A DNA stretch of 64,000 nucleotides from Scatophagus argus (Eukaryota; Chordata; Actinopteri; Scatophagidae). The notes beneath the pieces were generated by a model, which had not been told where the DNA came from, did not search any database, and saw only the letters and a list, made by a program, of their open reading frames with translations. The stretch covers positions 8,300,501-8,364,500 of the forward strand of contig NC_058496.1 in NCBI RefSeq assembly GCF_020382885.2. Reading direction: 5' to 3'. Numbering within the stretch: the first letter of the stretch is position 1; each line of letters begins with the position of its first letter. Position numbers and translations under genes: made by a program. Shown here one piece after another: positions 14,401 through 28,478 of the stretch.

Positions 14401-17400
14401 CCTCACGTAAGGAAATGGCTATGACTACCAGATGCCTCAGCAGCATTAGACTATATGTAAACGGAGTTCTTGCCCTCCTCATATCCAGCCTTACGGAAAA
14501 ATTAAAAGAATCCCGGGACATGATTGTGAGAGGTGCCACTCCTACCTCCTACAGGGGAAAAGGGGAATCTATCAGTCCATCTGCCCGGACTGCCAAAGCC
14601 GTTTCTCAAGCCAAACAAGACTGCTGAACAAGGTGGGAGGGCATCGAGAAGAGGAAAGTCACCTGGAAAGACCTGTGGAGCATGCATATTCAACGTTCTC
14701 CTTTCCCATGTGAATCTAAGCCGCTGGCTGGTAGAGGATGCAGCCTGTCCTCTCTGTTCAAGTCCTGTAAACCTGAGGCACATACTGGTTGCTTATAACA
14801 CCAGCCTAACATGGGGTAGACACACTTGGAGACACAACAGAGTGCTGAGATCCCTCGCAGCTGAACTTAAGTACAAAAGAAGATCAATTAACTCTCTACC
14901 AGATAATGCCTGGTCAACGCTCCAACACTGTATGCCCTTTCTCTGAGAAGGAGAGAGAAGGAAACCAAACCTCCTGGTCGCTGGTTAATCAAGACAAGCC
15001 AGTAGAGAGTCAAGGGTCTCACACCCGGGTCTGATCAGCCTGTGGTGGGCCTGCCTCAGCTGGGGATGTATTATATTTAAAAGGCTTAAACATCTTATGA
15101 CGCTGTGGTACACAAACAAAGATGAGTCTCAAACCCGCTTACAAGAACATCCTTCAGATGGTAAACCCTCCACTGAAAGCTGGACACTTGAGTCGTGTAC
15201 ATTCTGATTTTCAGGCACTGCTACATCTAGTCCTATCTACAAATCTGAAATATGTAAATCAAAAAGCATTACTGCCGTATTTATGTAAATGATGATTGAC
15301 TACAAATGTTATAATATTTCTTTTTTGATACTTCAGCACATGCCATTCCCTCTCTTGTGCTGGCTTACTTTGTATTGTTGAGTAGTTAGTTTGCTCAATG
15401 ATAATTGAGGTTGATTTGAATTGGTCCATCAACAGCTGGTGCTCAGCACTGTAAAAATATCCTGACAAAGGACAACAGAGGTAGGACACAGGAGTAGAAA
15501 TATTTATTGAAGGATGTTTAATTTGACCTTTCGCCCTTGGTTTTATGGCATCACTCTTAGTTAATACGTTGTAAGTTAGTCTGAAATCTTTTCATCCCTG
15601 ATGTCTCATCATACATAAGCTCCTCATGGTGACACTTAGTACTGTCTCTGTCCTTTAACTTGCCTAAAATAGTTGACTTTTTCTGTCAAGCTGCGAAAAC
15701 AAGGGATGGGGATGGGGGTGTAACAGAGAGGAAGCAAGGCATTCTGGTCTTACTCGTGCAGATGACTGCTGGCTGCCGAGTCCTATCTTCTCTCTGCTTC
15801 ACTCACTCTCTCCCTCCCTCCCTCCCTTCCAACCTCCCTCCCTCTCCACAAACTGCACTGCACTGAGAAGCATGTGGAGGAGAATTGTAAATATGCCGAG
15901 CTTTGTGAATGTGTGTGTCCTGAGTATATTTCCGGAAGAGGGGGAAGCAGTGCAGGAGAGGAGATAGGAATTACAACAGGGATCGCCATCATTGCTCCCC
16001 TGTCTGTGTTCTTTATGTGTGCAAATGTGTGTGTGTATGTGTGTTTGTGTGTGTGCACGCTACAATGCTGAATAGGGAAAGTCGCTGCCTCAGTCCCCCC
16101 CCTCCTGCTGGGATTATATAGTTGCTCTGGGCAGCGCTGCATCTGAGGGAGCGTGGAGTGGGATCAGGCCTGCAGAGAGTGGGATGAAGGGCCGGAGCTG
16201 CTGGGAGTCTGGGACGGTCCGCTCTCTCTGCAACTCGGGCTGCCTGAGTAAACTCAACCAGGGTCAGTACAGCTATAGCTAAAGCTATAACCAAGGAGCT
16301 GACATGGGGCTGTCACACTCCTCTCCATCTGTCTAATGACAAATCCTTCCTCATCCTGCTCTCTCCTCCTCATTGTTATCTGAGAGGTAGCTGTCATTCC
16401 ACCATCCATGTTCCTCCCTCTGGCATCTGGCATCTGTCATCTGTCGCCATGGATGCTCACATTTCTGCAGCCTCCCTCAATAATGCAGTAAAAAGAGCAG
16501 TCTGTCCTCTCTCCTGCACTCCTCACTGCATGTCGTCTCCTTCCTTTCTGCCCCTCCGTGTCGCTCTCGCTCAGACTCATTTCCTCTCTTTTCTTTGCGC
16601 CTGCTCCACCTCACATTTGCATATGGATGAGTTGGAGCCTTCCAAGCCAACGTGTGGCGTTAGCTGTGTACATCTGTGTTTGCATGTTACGTTTGTAGTG
16701 TTCTTCGTAAATTCAGAAACTCCAAAATGCGACTTGCTGTATATCCCAGGGTGCTTGAAGTTGTCCCTGAGTACAAATGTGACAGTTTTTTTTCATATAA
16801 AGTAGTAGGGTGGTGTCTAAGGAATACAGACTATTCAGGTTTTTGTTCTGTCTACTCACAATCAGTACTAGCCTGCATAACATGTCGTCCAAATGGTTAA
16901 AGATTTTTTGCAGAGCAAATCAATATTCTATTACTGTTCGTGGCAGGTTAATAGCATACAGTGTACTGTATGCTGCATAGGATTAAGTTGTTACCTTTGG
17001 AGAAACAACCAAGAAATGTGTTAGCTATCACATTTTCCCCTCACTGTCTCATTTTATTCGGTCTCTCCACCTGTCTCACTTCATCTGTGGTTTTATTGCC
17101 TGTGGCAATTGGATAGTATTGAGCTGAATAGCTGTGCTCTTAAGCCCTGCACTCTCTGTGTCTGCTCACTTTGCCTGTTTGTTCACTGAAATTATTTTGG
17201 CAAAGGTGATATAGCCCAGGTTGTTTTAAGACTTTTCACAGTAGGCCTCGCACAGTATGAATATTGAGGTGCGATTAAGTTGAGAACATGAGTCAGAACA
17301 AACACATTGTGACTCTGAACATTGATTTAATATTCTGTAATTCTCAAATTTGTTTCCATCAACAATAAAGTGCAACTGTCAGATCAAATCAAAGACTTCG

Positions 17401-20400
17401 AAGAGTCACATTGCGTGAGCTTGACATTGCCTCGCCCACGTTGGCTGATTCTGATGAATGGATAAAGAGGGGGTGTAATGAGTTGATAGTTCAGTCTGAT
17501 ATCAGGAGAGATATGTGATCAAATTGGCTACTACGTTAAAATGTTTCTTTGGGAACCCAGTGAGAACATCTCCAAGGCTTTGGTGTTGGCCCATAATTTA
17601 TTATGTAAAGATTTCTGAGTTACTTTTGTTTCTAGATTGATTTATTCATGGTGTCCATAAACAACTTACTTAAAGGTAATCACAGAACTAAACAAACAGA
17701 GAGATGAACTGTATGAGTGTAAATCAGAGTGCACTGTCCTTACCAAGCAACCAAATCAACCTCTATTTGTAGCAATCAAAGACTTGTTAGAACATATCTT
17801 AGTGTAAGAGACATTAACAGCAAGTGGTGGCTCATGTTAGAGACAACTTAAGGTCAGTAAACTGGAGAGCTCCAACTGAGCCCCTGTTGAAAAAGGTAAC
17901 AGCCTGAAAGTGTTGCAACTTCCCAATGAAGAATTGTGGGATACACGCACATGCCAAACAATCGTATCTGGTTGACAGCTGTGTCATTGTCACTCTCATG
18001 AAGGCAGTGCTCCATGAACTGGGATTTGTGAAAAATAGAAGAAGAAGAAACTGTCAGAGAGTAACTACAATTGTAACAAACTTGATGTCTGTGTGACTCT
18101 GCCTCCAAAACATTTAAATGATAATGTCGTTTTGAAAGTTTATGGGCATATTTCTTCTTATAGTGTTTGCTTGTATAGCTATATTCTGGTAAAATGAATG
18201 ACCAGAGCACAGTTAAAGTGCCCACAGATAATGTCTGCCTCTTGTATTGTATTAATCCCAGAAAGTGTGCTAATTTTTGCCCTTGTATGTTGTAGGTCTG
18301 GTCTGACTGTTCACATCACTCTGTTCGTATCTGTTTTTTTAATGGAAGCATTATTCGCTGTCCATGAAAAAATGTGTATTTATGAAGTTGGAGGTTGAGT
18401 CATTGATAATCAGCGGCATGTGCAGTCAGACAATGAAATGCTCTCTTGGCCATTGGAAATTTCTATGCTGTGAAGTAATTTGTGGACATGTAAATCTTCT
18501 GTGTGAAATTCCACATCACTTTGATAATTAGTTATCAGTGAAGGATGTTTTTGTTTCAGAGAGTATTAAAACTTTGTTGGTGTCAGTTGACATTTTCATT
18601 TTGTCCCTCCCTGCTTACAAAGTCAATACACAGTGTAGCATTTTTTTAATAGGGTTTGGAGGACAGAGGTCAGGGCCCTCATTATTTTTAATTTTTCATA
18701 TATTAATGCACATATTTTAAAGGTGCTTTGGAGACACTTCTACTGTTCCTCTGTGTCCATAGTCACCTCTTTTCTGGTTTGATGGCCACCTTCATGGCTC
18801 ATTATCTTGCAGCACCGGCACCTGCACAATTAGCATGATGGATCACAATCTTGCTATGATTTGGTGTAACCGTCTCATGGCCCACAAACTTGCCAGATCT
18901 TCCTGCATTACCAGGTTCCTCACTGAGAGACAGTAACAGTAACTCAGCAATGGGTTTCTATCAAAAGCACGGGTTGTCAAATAGGACAGTTAGAACTAGC
19001 AAGTTTAAATTGTCGTAGAATTGTAGTAGAAATTGTATTGTAAATTGTAGTAGAAGTGTGTGATATGGATAAAACGCAATGAAAATTTCAAGGAAATCAG
19101 CTTAGAAAGAGGTCTATGAAATATGCACACAGGAAAGTCTGTATTGGCATAGTCAGCAAATTAAATATTACACCGATCAATGCATTTCATTCCATTAGTG
19201 CAAAAAATCAAAAATACTAATTCGGTATTGGATTAAAGGTGTCCTGCTCATTGATATGGAACACTGCCCGTGATGACGTAATTCAATACAGCCAGAGATA
19301 GCACAGGGAGAGCTAGCTTGGCATGAACAGTATTGTAAAATCTCTGACAGCTGGCATCTATGGGTCATTTTCCACACATGCATTTGAAAGCAGTTTTAAT
19401 CCAGCATGGGAATGGCAGACTCCACCACCCACAACTACAACTGCTGTACTATAGAGAGGTCTTTATTGAATGTAAATACATTGAATGGCTGTTTCAGAAA
19501 AAAAACAGGACTGTGAATAATATCAGAAAAAATCTGATTTGATGTCATGAAAATTTTGAAGACAATAATAACACTGCGTGTAATGGATATGTTTCTGTAT
19601 TATGTTTGTATGCATGTGTTAGTTAATGAGCAGCTAATTAATTGCGACACCCAAGCAAAGTACTTAATATTGGAAAATGTGCACACCCGATATACTATAC
19701 TTGTTACTGAGATCAGTCTGTCAAAAGCTTTAATATTTCTTAATTTTATTTTTGATATACCAGCCCTATTTTACATGAACCAGCTGTCAACAGACCCTGT
19801 GAACTCATACGAGGGATTTGACTGTTTTTTTTTTTTTGGTTCTCTAAATGAACTTGCCAATAGACATACAGCAGTACTCTACCAGAAGCTCAGTAGTTTT
19901 GCTGCTACTGAGATGATTGTCAGGTGATTGCCATTGCACCATGTGATGAAGCTATCTGTCCTCTGTGCTCCTCTGTAAAAATCGTCCCTAAGTGACTGTT
20001 TCTCACTGGAATCGTACATGTCAATACAGTGATGACTTCCATTTCACCACGAACTATACTTACTACCCTTTATTTAATTCCTTCACTATATATATCAGTT
20101 GAGCATGGATGTAAACTGTAGCTCGACTGGTGCACTGAGGCATACAACTACGAGGTGATAATTCTAGTTTATTATTGCAGTAAAATCCTGGAAATCCTGT
20201 CACATTGACCAGACTTGTGCAGATGAGCTCATTTAGTATTCTGAGGTTGTAGGATAATTAATGACCTCAACCTTCCAACTGTAGGAGTTATGCAGTAAAC
20301 AAAAGCCATTTTCTTCTCACAGGTTTGATGCACCAGCTGGGAATTTATCAAATTTACTCAGTAGACCAGAACATAAATCTACAGTTTAGAAATCAGCAGA

Positions 20401-23400
20401 CTGACTGTTTTTCTTTTCGTCCATTTAAGCCCATAATAAAATGTTACTGAATTCAGACTCATTGCTTAGTTGCTGCATTTTTCTGTTAATCTTTTCTGTT
20501 GTTGTTTGCTACTCTCGGAGTGTGTACTGCAGAGCTTTGGGGACAGTGATGGGTTGCACTGCACGGTTTCTCATTTGCTTGTGGAGAGCTGAGTGCCATG
20601 GTACTGGGTTTAACCTGCTGTCTCCTCTGTTTGGCTCTCTGTGATGTATCTCCGGGGAGGTATGGAGCCAGTTAGCAATTACTGGCCAGGATTACACTCG
20701 CCTCCCCTGGGACTCTCTTCATCTAGTTCGTACCGTCTTCTGCTTCTGATACACTTTTTCATATTTTCTCTTGCTCTTCCTCCACTCCATCAACACAGCT
20801 GCAAAACAGTCATCACACTCACTCTTTGCTGTCAGTGCTGAAAGAAAGGTTTTTCAAGAGCAGGTACAAACTCTCCGTGCTAAAAATAGAGTGGTCTTCA
20901 GATTACACGTGCATTAAGGCTAGCTAATTAGAAACAAGGTCTGATATTCGTGATTATTTTAATGGTGGTATTTATTGCAGTATGTGTGCGAAAGCAAAAA
21001 TCTGGAGCCTTGAGCAGTAAAAAAAAATGATGCGATGTCTTCTCTTACCTTTTCTCTGAATACATATGCAGTACATTAATGTATTATACTCTCAGTTATG
21101 TGTTTTGTTTTTGTTTTTGGATGCAATTTAATTGCAGTATTCCTGCGATTATTCTGATAGCATGATAGTTAAATGTTTAGTTTTTATTTTTGACTTCCAA
21201 TATTTTGTCTTCTTCATTTATATGATCGAGAAACTAATCTGGCCAATCCCACAATGGTGATTAAAATGCCCGTGTAGTTTTTGGATTTTATGTTTGTCTT
21301 TTATAGTCAGGAAAAAGCCCACAGTGACTTGAAGGAGACACAACGTGCACAATATTAACTTGCCTAGACTAACTAACGTAATTAATCCCCAACCTTAACA
21401 AAGTGCTTTTGTTGCTTGAACTGAACCTCATGTAAAGTTCTGTGTTTTGTATGGCCACCATTCGGTACATAAATGCAGCACTTCCCTAGAAAAATGTGTA
21501 ACGTGTGTTTGTCACTACAACATAAATGGAAATACAAACTAACACTATATAAATATAATTTGTGACATCGGTTTACCTAATAAACTGAAGTGTGTACAGC
21601 GTCCATTCAATAATCTCTCTGTTTGGATCATCATTCATCCTTAAACATGCTCTAGCACACACTAGCTAAGACCATGTGCAGTTGTGTGCATGAGATTTAT
21701 TTATCAAATAAGATTTTAAGGTTAACATGACTGCTAGTCCACTACAACTTGGTTAGACTGACCTATGAAATGTAATTGTAATAACCACTAGAAATAAAGG
21801 CTTGTTCCTGATTTTCTAGCTCTGGATTCCTGTCTGATTAGACCTTTCACTGTGTTCAAATACCATCTATAATGCAGAGAGGCAGTATGTTTCTCCCATG
21901 TGCAAAGCAGCTCAGCGTGCACGTGTTTCTGCTGTAGGGTGACATCTTGTCAGCCGGAGGCCTGGCCCAGCTGATCTGACAGCTTGTCCTCAGGGACGAG
22001 CAGAGAGACGAGCTCTGACAGTGAGACAGCGCACATTACTGCTCTCCCAGTTACATTCTCCCACATTGTATTTCCCTGCTTTCTCTCTCTCTCTCTCTCT
22101 CCCCCTTTCACTCCCTCGCTCTTTTATGCTCAACACTGAGCAGAGTGAAGGGCAAAGAAGCTATGCACATGCTTAGGAGGAAGACAGATGTGTGTTAACG
22201 TGTTGTGATTTGATGAGCTGTGACTGGTAAACTTACCTCCCAGCTCGCCTCAGACACGGGTGTTTACTTAAATCATATCATCATCCTCTGAAATCTGGAA
22301 ACAGGCTTGCATTTGTATCGATGCAGGGTGTACTCTGAGGTGGTGGGCTGTGGGGGAGGGGACGACAGCCCGACCTTGAGGCATGACTGGTGTGGTAATG
22401 GGCTCTTGGTCTTGCCTCATGGTGTCGACTTTGCTGTAGGGAGCCATCCATTCTCATCTGTTGTTGGGACGGAAGGGGTTGGAAATGTAAGTGAGCGAGC
22501 TGAGCAGTGACTGATTTACAGACAGCACTGATTGGCTATTTATTGACGCAGGTTTAGTGTAAAACCCAGCCCTCACTTTTTATTCCAGTTCTGAGTGATA
22601 TCCAGGTGCTACAGTGTGCTTAGGCATCTTTAAGGGTTTTCATCTTCAGTATTCAAACTTGACGTTTTGACGACACTGTATGGGTCTGTTGCAGTGAACC
22701 GAAAGGACGCAGCAGAAAAGGCATTTCTGACATACTTGAGGCTTCATTTAAGGTTGAAGAAAGCTTTGCGCATTGGTTTCTCCTTGTCTGTGAAAGGTGT
22801 TTATACAGCAGAGTCAACAGCCAAAGTGTGTGTTCTCGCAGCTCACGACTTGTTTCAGTGGGGTTTTTAAAAGAGAATTAGTTTTGCAGGCGACGAGCTG
22901 TGAGCAGAGTCTCTCCTAAACAAATATGCCTTGGTACATGTGACAGTTTATTTTTAAGTGGTGTCGCTTAGAGCTGCTGAGCTCATTGGCAGAATGAGGG
23001 TGAATAATAAGAGCAGGGCTTCACTGCAGTGCTGCAAATGCCTTCGCTCAGCCATGTTTTTCTGTTTACTCTTGAACGTCCCCTCTGTAAATAATAGTAG
23101 TTAAACATCGGGAAAAAATCGCTAGCTTGAACTAATCCGCTTGAATTTTTAAAAAGCATTCAGTGCTCATTCAGCCGTAGTGCCCCACGAGCTACTTGCT
23201 TTTTTCTCACCGCACCTCTGAAATCTCTGAAAACCACAGTATACTGCACATTAATGTAATATTATCCAGACCGTCCTCTGTAATTTCACGCTCTCAAGTG
23301 AGGACGTGAAGCAGAGCGCCGGGGTTGAGTTTGCTCTCGGTGTAGCTCAGTCACTGGTGACTTTGCCGTTCAGTAACATCAGTCATATATTTTTGTGATT

Positions 23401-26400
23401 TAATGAGGAGGTTACTACGGACTGGTTTTTAATGTTCAGTGCCGTGTTGTGTTACATCAAGTTTATTGGTATTAATTAAACTTGGATATTTTCTATATAT
23501 TGAACTGTAGAAATTTTATTCACACACCGTAAGATTAGACAAAATGTTTTTAAATTGCAAACACGGAATTCAGAAAAATGAAAAAAGGAAAGTGTGTTAT
23601 TTGGAAGAGAATAAAACAGGATCTGGAAAAAATCAAAGGCATTTCATGGGGTTATAAATATGCCTCATGCCATACCATTAGGTCTGTGTATCTTCTCCAC
23701 TCTCAGCAAACCCATGAAATAGCCACTTTAACTAAAACTACTCCTGTCTCCAAAGGAGTTATTTGTTGTAACTACTGTACACTGATAAACTGCTTGTTAA
23801 TGTGTGAGAAAAGTTGCTGAAAACAGCAGCAGATTAGAAAAAGACAGATAAAGAAAATAGATGTTATTTGGCAACACTTTTAGTATCTCCAGAAGTTTTT
23901 CAGTTATTTTCTGATTGCCTTTAATACGAAGTTTTATTTCTGTGTCCTTTTGTCAATGTCTCTTCGTTTATTGGATGACAAATACTAGTTTTTAGTATTT
24001 TATATGAAATTGCTCTTTTCTCTTTCCTTAAAACATTTAAATATTTTTGATGCCTTGTTTTGAACACAGGGGTGCATAAATAAACCAAACCCAACCAAAT
24101 GTGATTCGGGAGAGGCTTATTGTTGCCTCGTGGGAGGAAGTTCAAAACTACACCAATTAGCCAACTAACTTATCTGTTTAAAACTGCTCTGCCATAATCA
24201 CACTTTATCAATTCAAGGCTTATTTCATTATCCACTTGAGCTCTCTTGAAGTTTCTCTTTCTCATTCACTTCGTCTAACCATCTCTTGCTTTCTTTTCAC
24301 ACACTCCAGTCTGTTTTAAAACTTTACGTGGTTGGTGGATTCTCATGTCACTTTGTGATCCGTGTTCCCTTTAGGATTCTGTGTCGCTGTAGGACTGCTG
24401 GCTCGAGCTTTGGCTGGACTGTCTTGTGTTTGTCTCTAATGGGCAGACAGTTGTGTCTCTCTGAAAGCCTATTCTGAATGTTCGTGCATTTCCTCTGTGG
24501 CTAGAGTCGAGTGGTCTGTGTGTGCTGCGTGTTCCTGGCTGAACTCTGGTTACCTTTGGGTGAAAATGGATGCACAGGAATGCAAACATGGTGAGAGATT
24601 TTATGTCCCTCCCTTTCTCCCCTTTGCTCACACTTCTTTGGTTTCTTTTTTTTTTCTATCCTCTTAGTTCTGTCTACTGTTAGATTTATGATGAACATAT
24701 GTGATGCTAAAGTACAGCAGGTTTTTTCTTAATACATTTCAAAACAAATGTCAGAGGAACAATTCTTAATTGTGACATCAGTTCACTAAAAAACACAAAT
24801 GTCAACCTCATGGTGGTACAAGGTGAAAAGGAGATCAATTAAGTAAGAATACATCATCTAAGGACCACGAATGTCTTCACCAGATTTCATAGTTATCCAT
24901 CCACTAGTTGTTGTAACATTTTAGTTTGACCGCAGTAATGGGAAAAGTGACAGATCAACTGACCAATTTTACCATCCATAAAATCATGAAGTTTTCACAT
25001 TTCCTTCACCAAATGTATTGGATCGTTATCCTTAACCATCCATCCATTATCTCTACCTGCCTGATCCATGCAGGGTCACTGGGGAGCTGGAGCCCATCTC
25101 AGCTGACTACAGGCGAGAGGCGGGGTTCACCCTGGACTGGTCACCAATCAGTCACAGGGCTGACACATAAAGACAGACATTCACACACTCACACCTAGGG
25201 ACTATGTGGAGTTGCAAATTAACCTAAAGTGCATATTTTGGGACTGTGGGAGGAGGCTGGATTATCTGGAGAAAACCCACACAAGCATAAGCAGAACAGG
25301 CAAACTCCACAGAAGGGTGCAAACCTGGAATCCTTTTGCTGTGAGGTGACAGTGCCAACCACCACACCAGCGTGCCACCCCTTTGTGCTGAAAATGTTAA
25401 TAGTTAATCAACAAATATACATAAACAAATACACAAGTAAACCATACATATTCATCAGAATTGAATCTTTAAGCACTTATATTGGTTTTTGCCTCTTGTA
25501 GCTGTTTTGTCTAGTAAGTCTAGAACCCAAAAAATGTTATTCACTCACAAGAACTTGTTCACATTATTGTTAAATGTGCTGCCATTGCATTTACCAAAAA
25601 TGATTTTAATCACATTGTAATTGGAGCATTGTTTTGGAAACTCAAACACAGATGCTTTGTTGTTGGGAAGTATTCTTCAGTGTGAATTTAGATTTGATAC
25701 ACAGGTGTGCAAATATTTATTCAGTTCACCAACCAACATGCAAGTTCCTTGGTGTTTTGCAGTAGAAATGTGATATAATAAGGGTAATAGAATCTATTGT
25801 TGCAGAAGGATTGTGTGTACATCAGCTTAATATCAGAAAATTTGGATTTTAGTTGATTTGTTGCTTTTACAGTGTCACCAGGCTGTTCATGGACCTTGGT
25901 CTTAGCCGCGGTTTATTTCTGTCTTTCTGTGTGTTCATGTCCTTGCAGTGTGCACATACGTGTCTGGGTCGACGCTGCAGCACTGTTCTCACATGTTCTC
26001 TGTGAGCTTGAATACTCTCTCTTTAGTGACATCATAGCCAAAGGCAGCTGCTGCAGCCGAGGATCGTGGGCATGGACGAGCTGTCTGAATTCAAATGCCC
26101 TGATAGAGCTTACATTTACATTTGATAAGCTTCTTTCTGCAGTCAGTCAGTCTTTTTAGCATGTCTCTGTCTAATGGGCGTTGATGTGAAATCAGACTAA
26201 TGGCTGTCCAATTAACCCTAATTTGATCAGTGGTACACATCGCTGTTAAATATTTTGTTGTCATAGCAACTAAATCCCTAACGACTAACCAAAACATTGA
26301 AATAAATGCACAACAGCAATACGTCTCGATGTTTAATTCCACAGTGAGCTCTCTGCCGTGCACACGGCAAAGTTAGTATCTCTAATGTGAAATATCTGAT

Positions 26401-28426
26401 GTCTTGCTAGATGTGTCGCACAAAGTCACCCAAGAAAAACATTTCCTAATTGTCTTTGTAACCCTTTCTTTTTCAAAATGGTGTATATGTGATGTATGGC
26501 TTCTCTCCCCCAGATGACTCGGGAGACGAGGAGCCTACATCCCAGTCGGACCGCAGCGAGATTCAGGGCACCTTGAAAATACTTGTCAGCAAGCTCGATG
26601 ACCTCAGCACATGTAATGACCTGATCGCCAAGCACGGAGCGGCCCTGCAGCGTTCCCTGAGTGAACTCGAGGGTCTGAAAGTCCCTGTGGAGGGAGGGGA
26701 GAAGATCAAGGCAGTCAATGAGCGAGCCACCCTCTTCCGCATCACTTCCAATGCTATGATCAATGTAAGTAGTCAGAGCAGCCCAGGCTACAAGACGCAG
26801 CAGCAGTGAGCAGAGAGGGACCTGCATCCCGCATACTCCGACGTGATCTGTGTGACAGGAATGCCAGTCGTCTATAATGTGCTGGTTAGTGAATGATGAG
26901 AGATGAGATCGCTTCACAGCACGGCTTCACGGCATCGAATGAGAATCAGCGAGCCGTATTCATGGAGGTGTCGGGTTTAGAGAAGCAGGTCCAGGCACCA
27001 CCAGATCCTGTTAAAAGCTGCTTAACCATCTCTGAGTTAATGTTTAAAAATAAAAACTAAGCTCTAAGAATACCAACATCTGTGCCTGTCAGGTAAAGTC
27101 AATTTTATTTATGCAGCCCAAAAGTTTTCACTTTCTATAGGGTCTTATTACAAGCTACATAACATACGCCAAGCTTCATTTTTATATTTTCAATTTGAGA
27201 AGTTAAAAAGATTTTTTTTAATGCTTTAACAGGGGAAGAACAACAGAAAAAACTTTCGTTCAAAGTAACAGTAATATTAACAGTAATACTGTAGTTAAGC
27301 CAAAATCTCCACCTCATCAGCTTAGTTTAATGCACACTGCCAGGTTTTCAGTCACCACTATGTGTTGGATCTGATTGCCACCCTCAGGCTTAGAAACACT
27401 CCACTGTATCTACCACCTCAATGGTAAATACCATGGGCTTTACAGTATGTTAGTAGTGGACGAGAGGTCAGGCAGGGTTGACATCCTGAGGGAGTGACAT
27501 TAGATATGATAGTGGGTGGGTGGGGGGACAGGAATGGCTATTCCTGTCCCCCCACCCCACTCAAACTGTCTTCCCTCCCTGCCTGATGAGGAATGTTAGA
27601 GCCTTCTAGACTACAGTTAGACAGACAGACCTGCTCTGACTAAAACCAGACAATAACATGAGGTTTGTCTTTCTTCTTCCTTCTGTTCTTTATTGTGTTT
27701 ATTTTTAATATAATGCATGCCTGCGAGTGTCCGGCTGTTCGGTGTGAAATAATTTAGTCAGACTCGGTCAAACTGCGAGTATTTTGACCTTAAGATTAGG
27801 TTTGAAATCAGGTAGTAGGAAATTGTTAGTCTTCATATGTTGAAGTATGTGCTAATACAGCTTGTTAAGAGACTTGAGTCATAGTGTTGTGCCAAGAAAA
27901 AAAAAGGCTAAAATCTAGATTGTGCTTTAATTATGTGAAAGGCCATTGTTCAAAATGATGAGCCTCTTGTTTCTCTCTGCACTTTTTTATTAATTAGTAT
28001 GGGAAAATGAAACTCACTGGACAAGCAATAAAATAGACACTATTGGATCGCCAAAGTCATTAAAGCGGCATTAAATTTGCCAAGAATGTGATACTAATGA
28101 GAAAAAGTGCTGCCACAAATGCCTCATAATGATTTTTGGTCTTGTAGATGGCTCTTCAGGATGTGAGTGTTTGGATTTATGCAGCCATGTTGTTGGCCTC
28201 TGTTGAGAATCTAAAACACCTTGTTTTGCTCTAAAATATAGCTGTCATTTTTATATGCTTTTTTTGAAGAAATTGGGCTTAACATGCAAGGTAATAAATG
28301 AGAGAGGAAGATTTAATGGGAGAAGGGGACCATAATGGCAAGACACAGCTGCATGCTCTCTGTGATCCGACACTGGCCCAAGGGGAGGGTTGCATTAGTT
28401 CATTTCACATTGAATCCAGGCACTCG

Positions 28427-28478
<52 letters not shown>

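Noticed and set aside
21900..22500. G+C-richer patch as a second internal osbp2 promoter
   Set aside because: No ATG exon with a phase-1 donor and no core promoter element could be found.
25036..25381. Open frames in the dispersed repeat read as a gene fragment
   Set aside because: The sequence is a familiar non-coding teleost repeat.
27516..27560. Hairpin as a microRNA precursor
   Set aside because: A 4-nt loop and a very GC-rich 20-bp stem do not fit Drosha/Dicer substrates; kept as a structural curiosity only.
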